Below, piece after piece: positions 5,369 through 6,160 of a stretch of 6,160 bases of DNA. Position 1 is the stretch's first letter; every line of letters starts with the position of its first letter. The notes below the pieces were generated by a model. The model saw nothing but the letters and a program-made list of their open reading frames with translations, was not told the origin of the DNA and did not search any database. Source of the stretch: Saprospiraceae bacterium (GTDB lineage Bacteria; Bacteroidota; Bacteroidia; Chitinophagales; Saprospiraceae); the NCBI GenBank assembly GCA_020436865.1, contig JAGQXA010000614.1, forward strand, positions 1 through 6,160, written 5' to 3'. A program made the position numbers and the translations under genes.

Positions 5369-6160
5369 CTACACCCGTATATAGATCCCCCTTCGATCGA
5401 ACCACCAGTTGAAGCTCCAACAGAACAGCATGTAGCTCAGGGAAAAGGCCAGGGAAGCCCAGTAGGGCGCGATCCAGGCAAAGCCGTTCCCGTAGAGGAA
5501 AGCGAACAACGACTGCCCATCAGCGACCCGAATGAACTGCAAAGCCGTCAGGAGGTATTCGGAAAGTAGATAGACGAACAGGGAGTTCATACCGAAGATC
5601 TGGAAGAAGCGGTAGTTCCAACCGGGTTTCAGGAAATCGGTGGTGTAGATGATCAGGGAGAGGAGCAACAGATCCAGGCCAATGGTCAGCAGCACATAGG
5701 AGCTGGTCCAGAGTTTTTTGTTGATCGGGAATACCCAATCCCAAACATAGGCCGCGGCCAGGCAGAGCACGCCGATCAGCAGCAGTTTGGCCAGGCGTTC
5801 ATAGCTCAAGCCTTCCTTGATGAGGTAATGCCCGGTTAAATACCCGGCCAATACGTTCACGATGGCCGGCAACGTACTCAATAACCCCTCCGGATCGAAG
5901 GCGATGCCCTCTCCGTGGTAAAGGTGATCCGGGCCAAACAACCAAAGATCGACGGTGCGGACAAAATTGCCCTCCATCGTGTAATCCCCGAAGAAGTACA
6001 GGAGCCCCCAGTAACCCAGCAGCAAACCGGCGGCAGTGAAGTAGAGCTGTCGTCTTTTCAGAAAGTAGACCAGCACAGCGCCGAAGAAGTAACCCAGGGC
6101 AATGCGCTGCAATACTCCCAGAATGCGGGTTTCGCTAAACGGAAAGCTGGTCAGTTCCCC
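5369..6160 (-). CDS. NagX/DUF5009-like multi-pass membrane acyltransferase-family protein, C-terminal part
   Basis: The frame is open from the right window edge to a TAG at 5369, giving 263 residues with the N-terminus missing. It begins GELTSFPFSETRILGVLQRIALGYFFG; the 'RILGVLQRIALGYF' segment and 'FDPEGLLSTLPAIVNVLAGYLTG' (about 94-115 of the visible part) are hallmarks of the heparan-alpha-glucosaminide N-acetyltransferase-like group (bacterial NagX, DUF5009). Several further hydrophobic helices follow up to SLSYMLFCWSFNWWFDRRG. Family members span about 370-400 residues and are thought to move acetyl groups across the inner membrane onto amino sugars or cell-wall sugars; the region with the proposed catalytic His lies in the missing N-terminal part. 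A TTG at 6112 could be read as a start but would cut through the conserved segment. It converges on the GIY-YIG gene with a 13-bp gap and no visible terminator. Confidence 0.88.
   Translation of the reverse strand, partial: GELTSFPFSETRILGVLQRIALGYFFGAVLVYFLKRRQLYFTAAGLLLGYWGLLYFFGDYTMEGNFVRTVDLWLFGPDHLYHGEGIAFDPEGLLSTLPAIVNVLAGYLTGHYLIKEGLSYERLAKLLLIGVLCLAAAYVWDWVFPINKKLWTSSYVLLTIGLDLLLLSLIIYTTDFLKPGWNYRFFQIFGMNSLFVYLLSEYLLTALQFIRVADGQSLFAFLYGNGFAWIAPYWASLAFSLSYMLFCWSFNWWFDRRGIYIRV

Noticed and set aside
5570..5581. A third TAGACGAAC match to the ECF -10 block
   Set aside because: It lies inside the NagX-like coding region and lacks the ATTACTTT (-35) block at the right spacing.
6110..6112. 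TTG as the start of the right-edge gene
   Set aside because: The frame continues unbroken to the window edge, and the residues before it (RILGVLQR) are conserved in the family, so this is an internal codon.

Overview
The window looks like chromosomal DNA from a Bacteroidota bacterium, most likely a Saprospiria/Lewinella-type relative. The evidence is indirect. None of the gene starts is preceded by a convincing Shine-Dalgarno sequence, one intergenic region carries a TAnnTTTG-like promoter box, and the protein types present (TIR-coiled coil-WD40, a NagX/DUF5009-like membrane protein, lipoproteins) are common there. No rRNA, tRNA or CRISPR array was seen.

Layout, left to right. Positions 1-1153 (minus strand) hold the N-terminal 384 residues of a TIR-domain protein with one transmembrane helix, a long coiled coil and the start of a WD40 region; it runs off the left edge. 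Positions 1154-1734 hold no convincing gene. A predicted lipoprotein of unknown function follows (1735-2364, minus), preceded by a start-less hydrophobic frame that may be a gene remnant (about 2450-2609). A strong hairpin terminator (2614-2644) closes the next transcription unit.

The core of the window is a minus-strand stress-type locus read from right to left: an ECF sigma factor (4120-4662), a 117-residue two-helix membrane protein (3712-4065), a 94-residue membrane protein (3321-3605) and a small heat shock protein of the Hsp20 family (2672-3097). Two copies of a 34-bp sequence, identical at 28 positions, lie in the same orientation just upstream of the sigma gene and of the 94-residue gene. 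They look like autoregulated ECF promoters, so the sigma factor probably drives its own operon and the 94-residue/Hsp20 unit. A 186-bp MITE-like element with 15-bp perfect terminal inverted repeats and a TAA target duplication sits between the 94-residue gene and hsp20. Removing it restores a 34-bp gap, which suggests that the two genes were one operon before insertion.

To the right, a plus-strand gene (4912-5355) encodes a GIY-YIG/T5orf172-like domain with a hydrophobic, probably membrane-anchoring C-terminus. It converges, with a 13-bp gap, on a minus-strand gene for a NagX-like multi-pass acyltransferase-family membrane protein that runs off the right edge (5369-6160).
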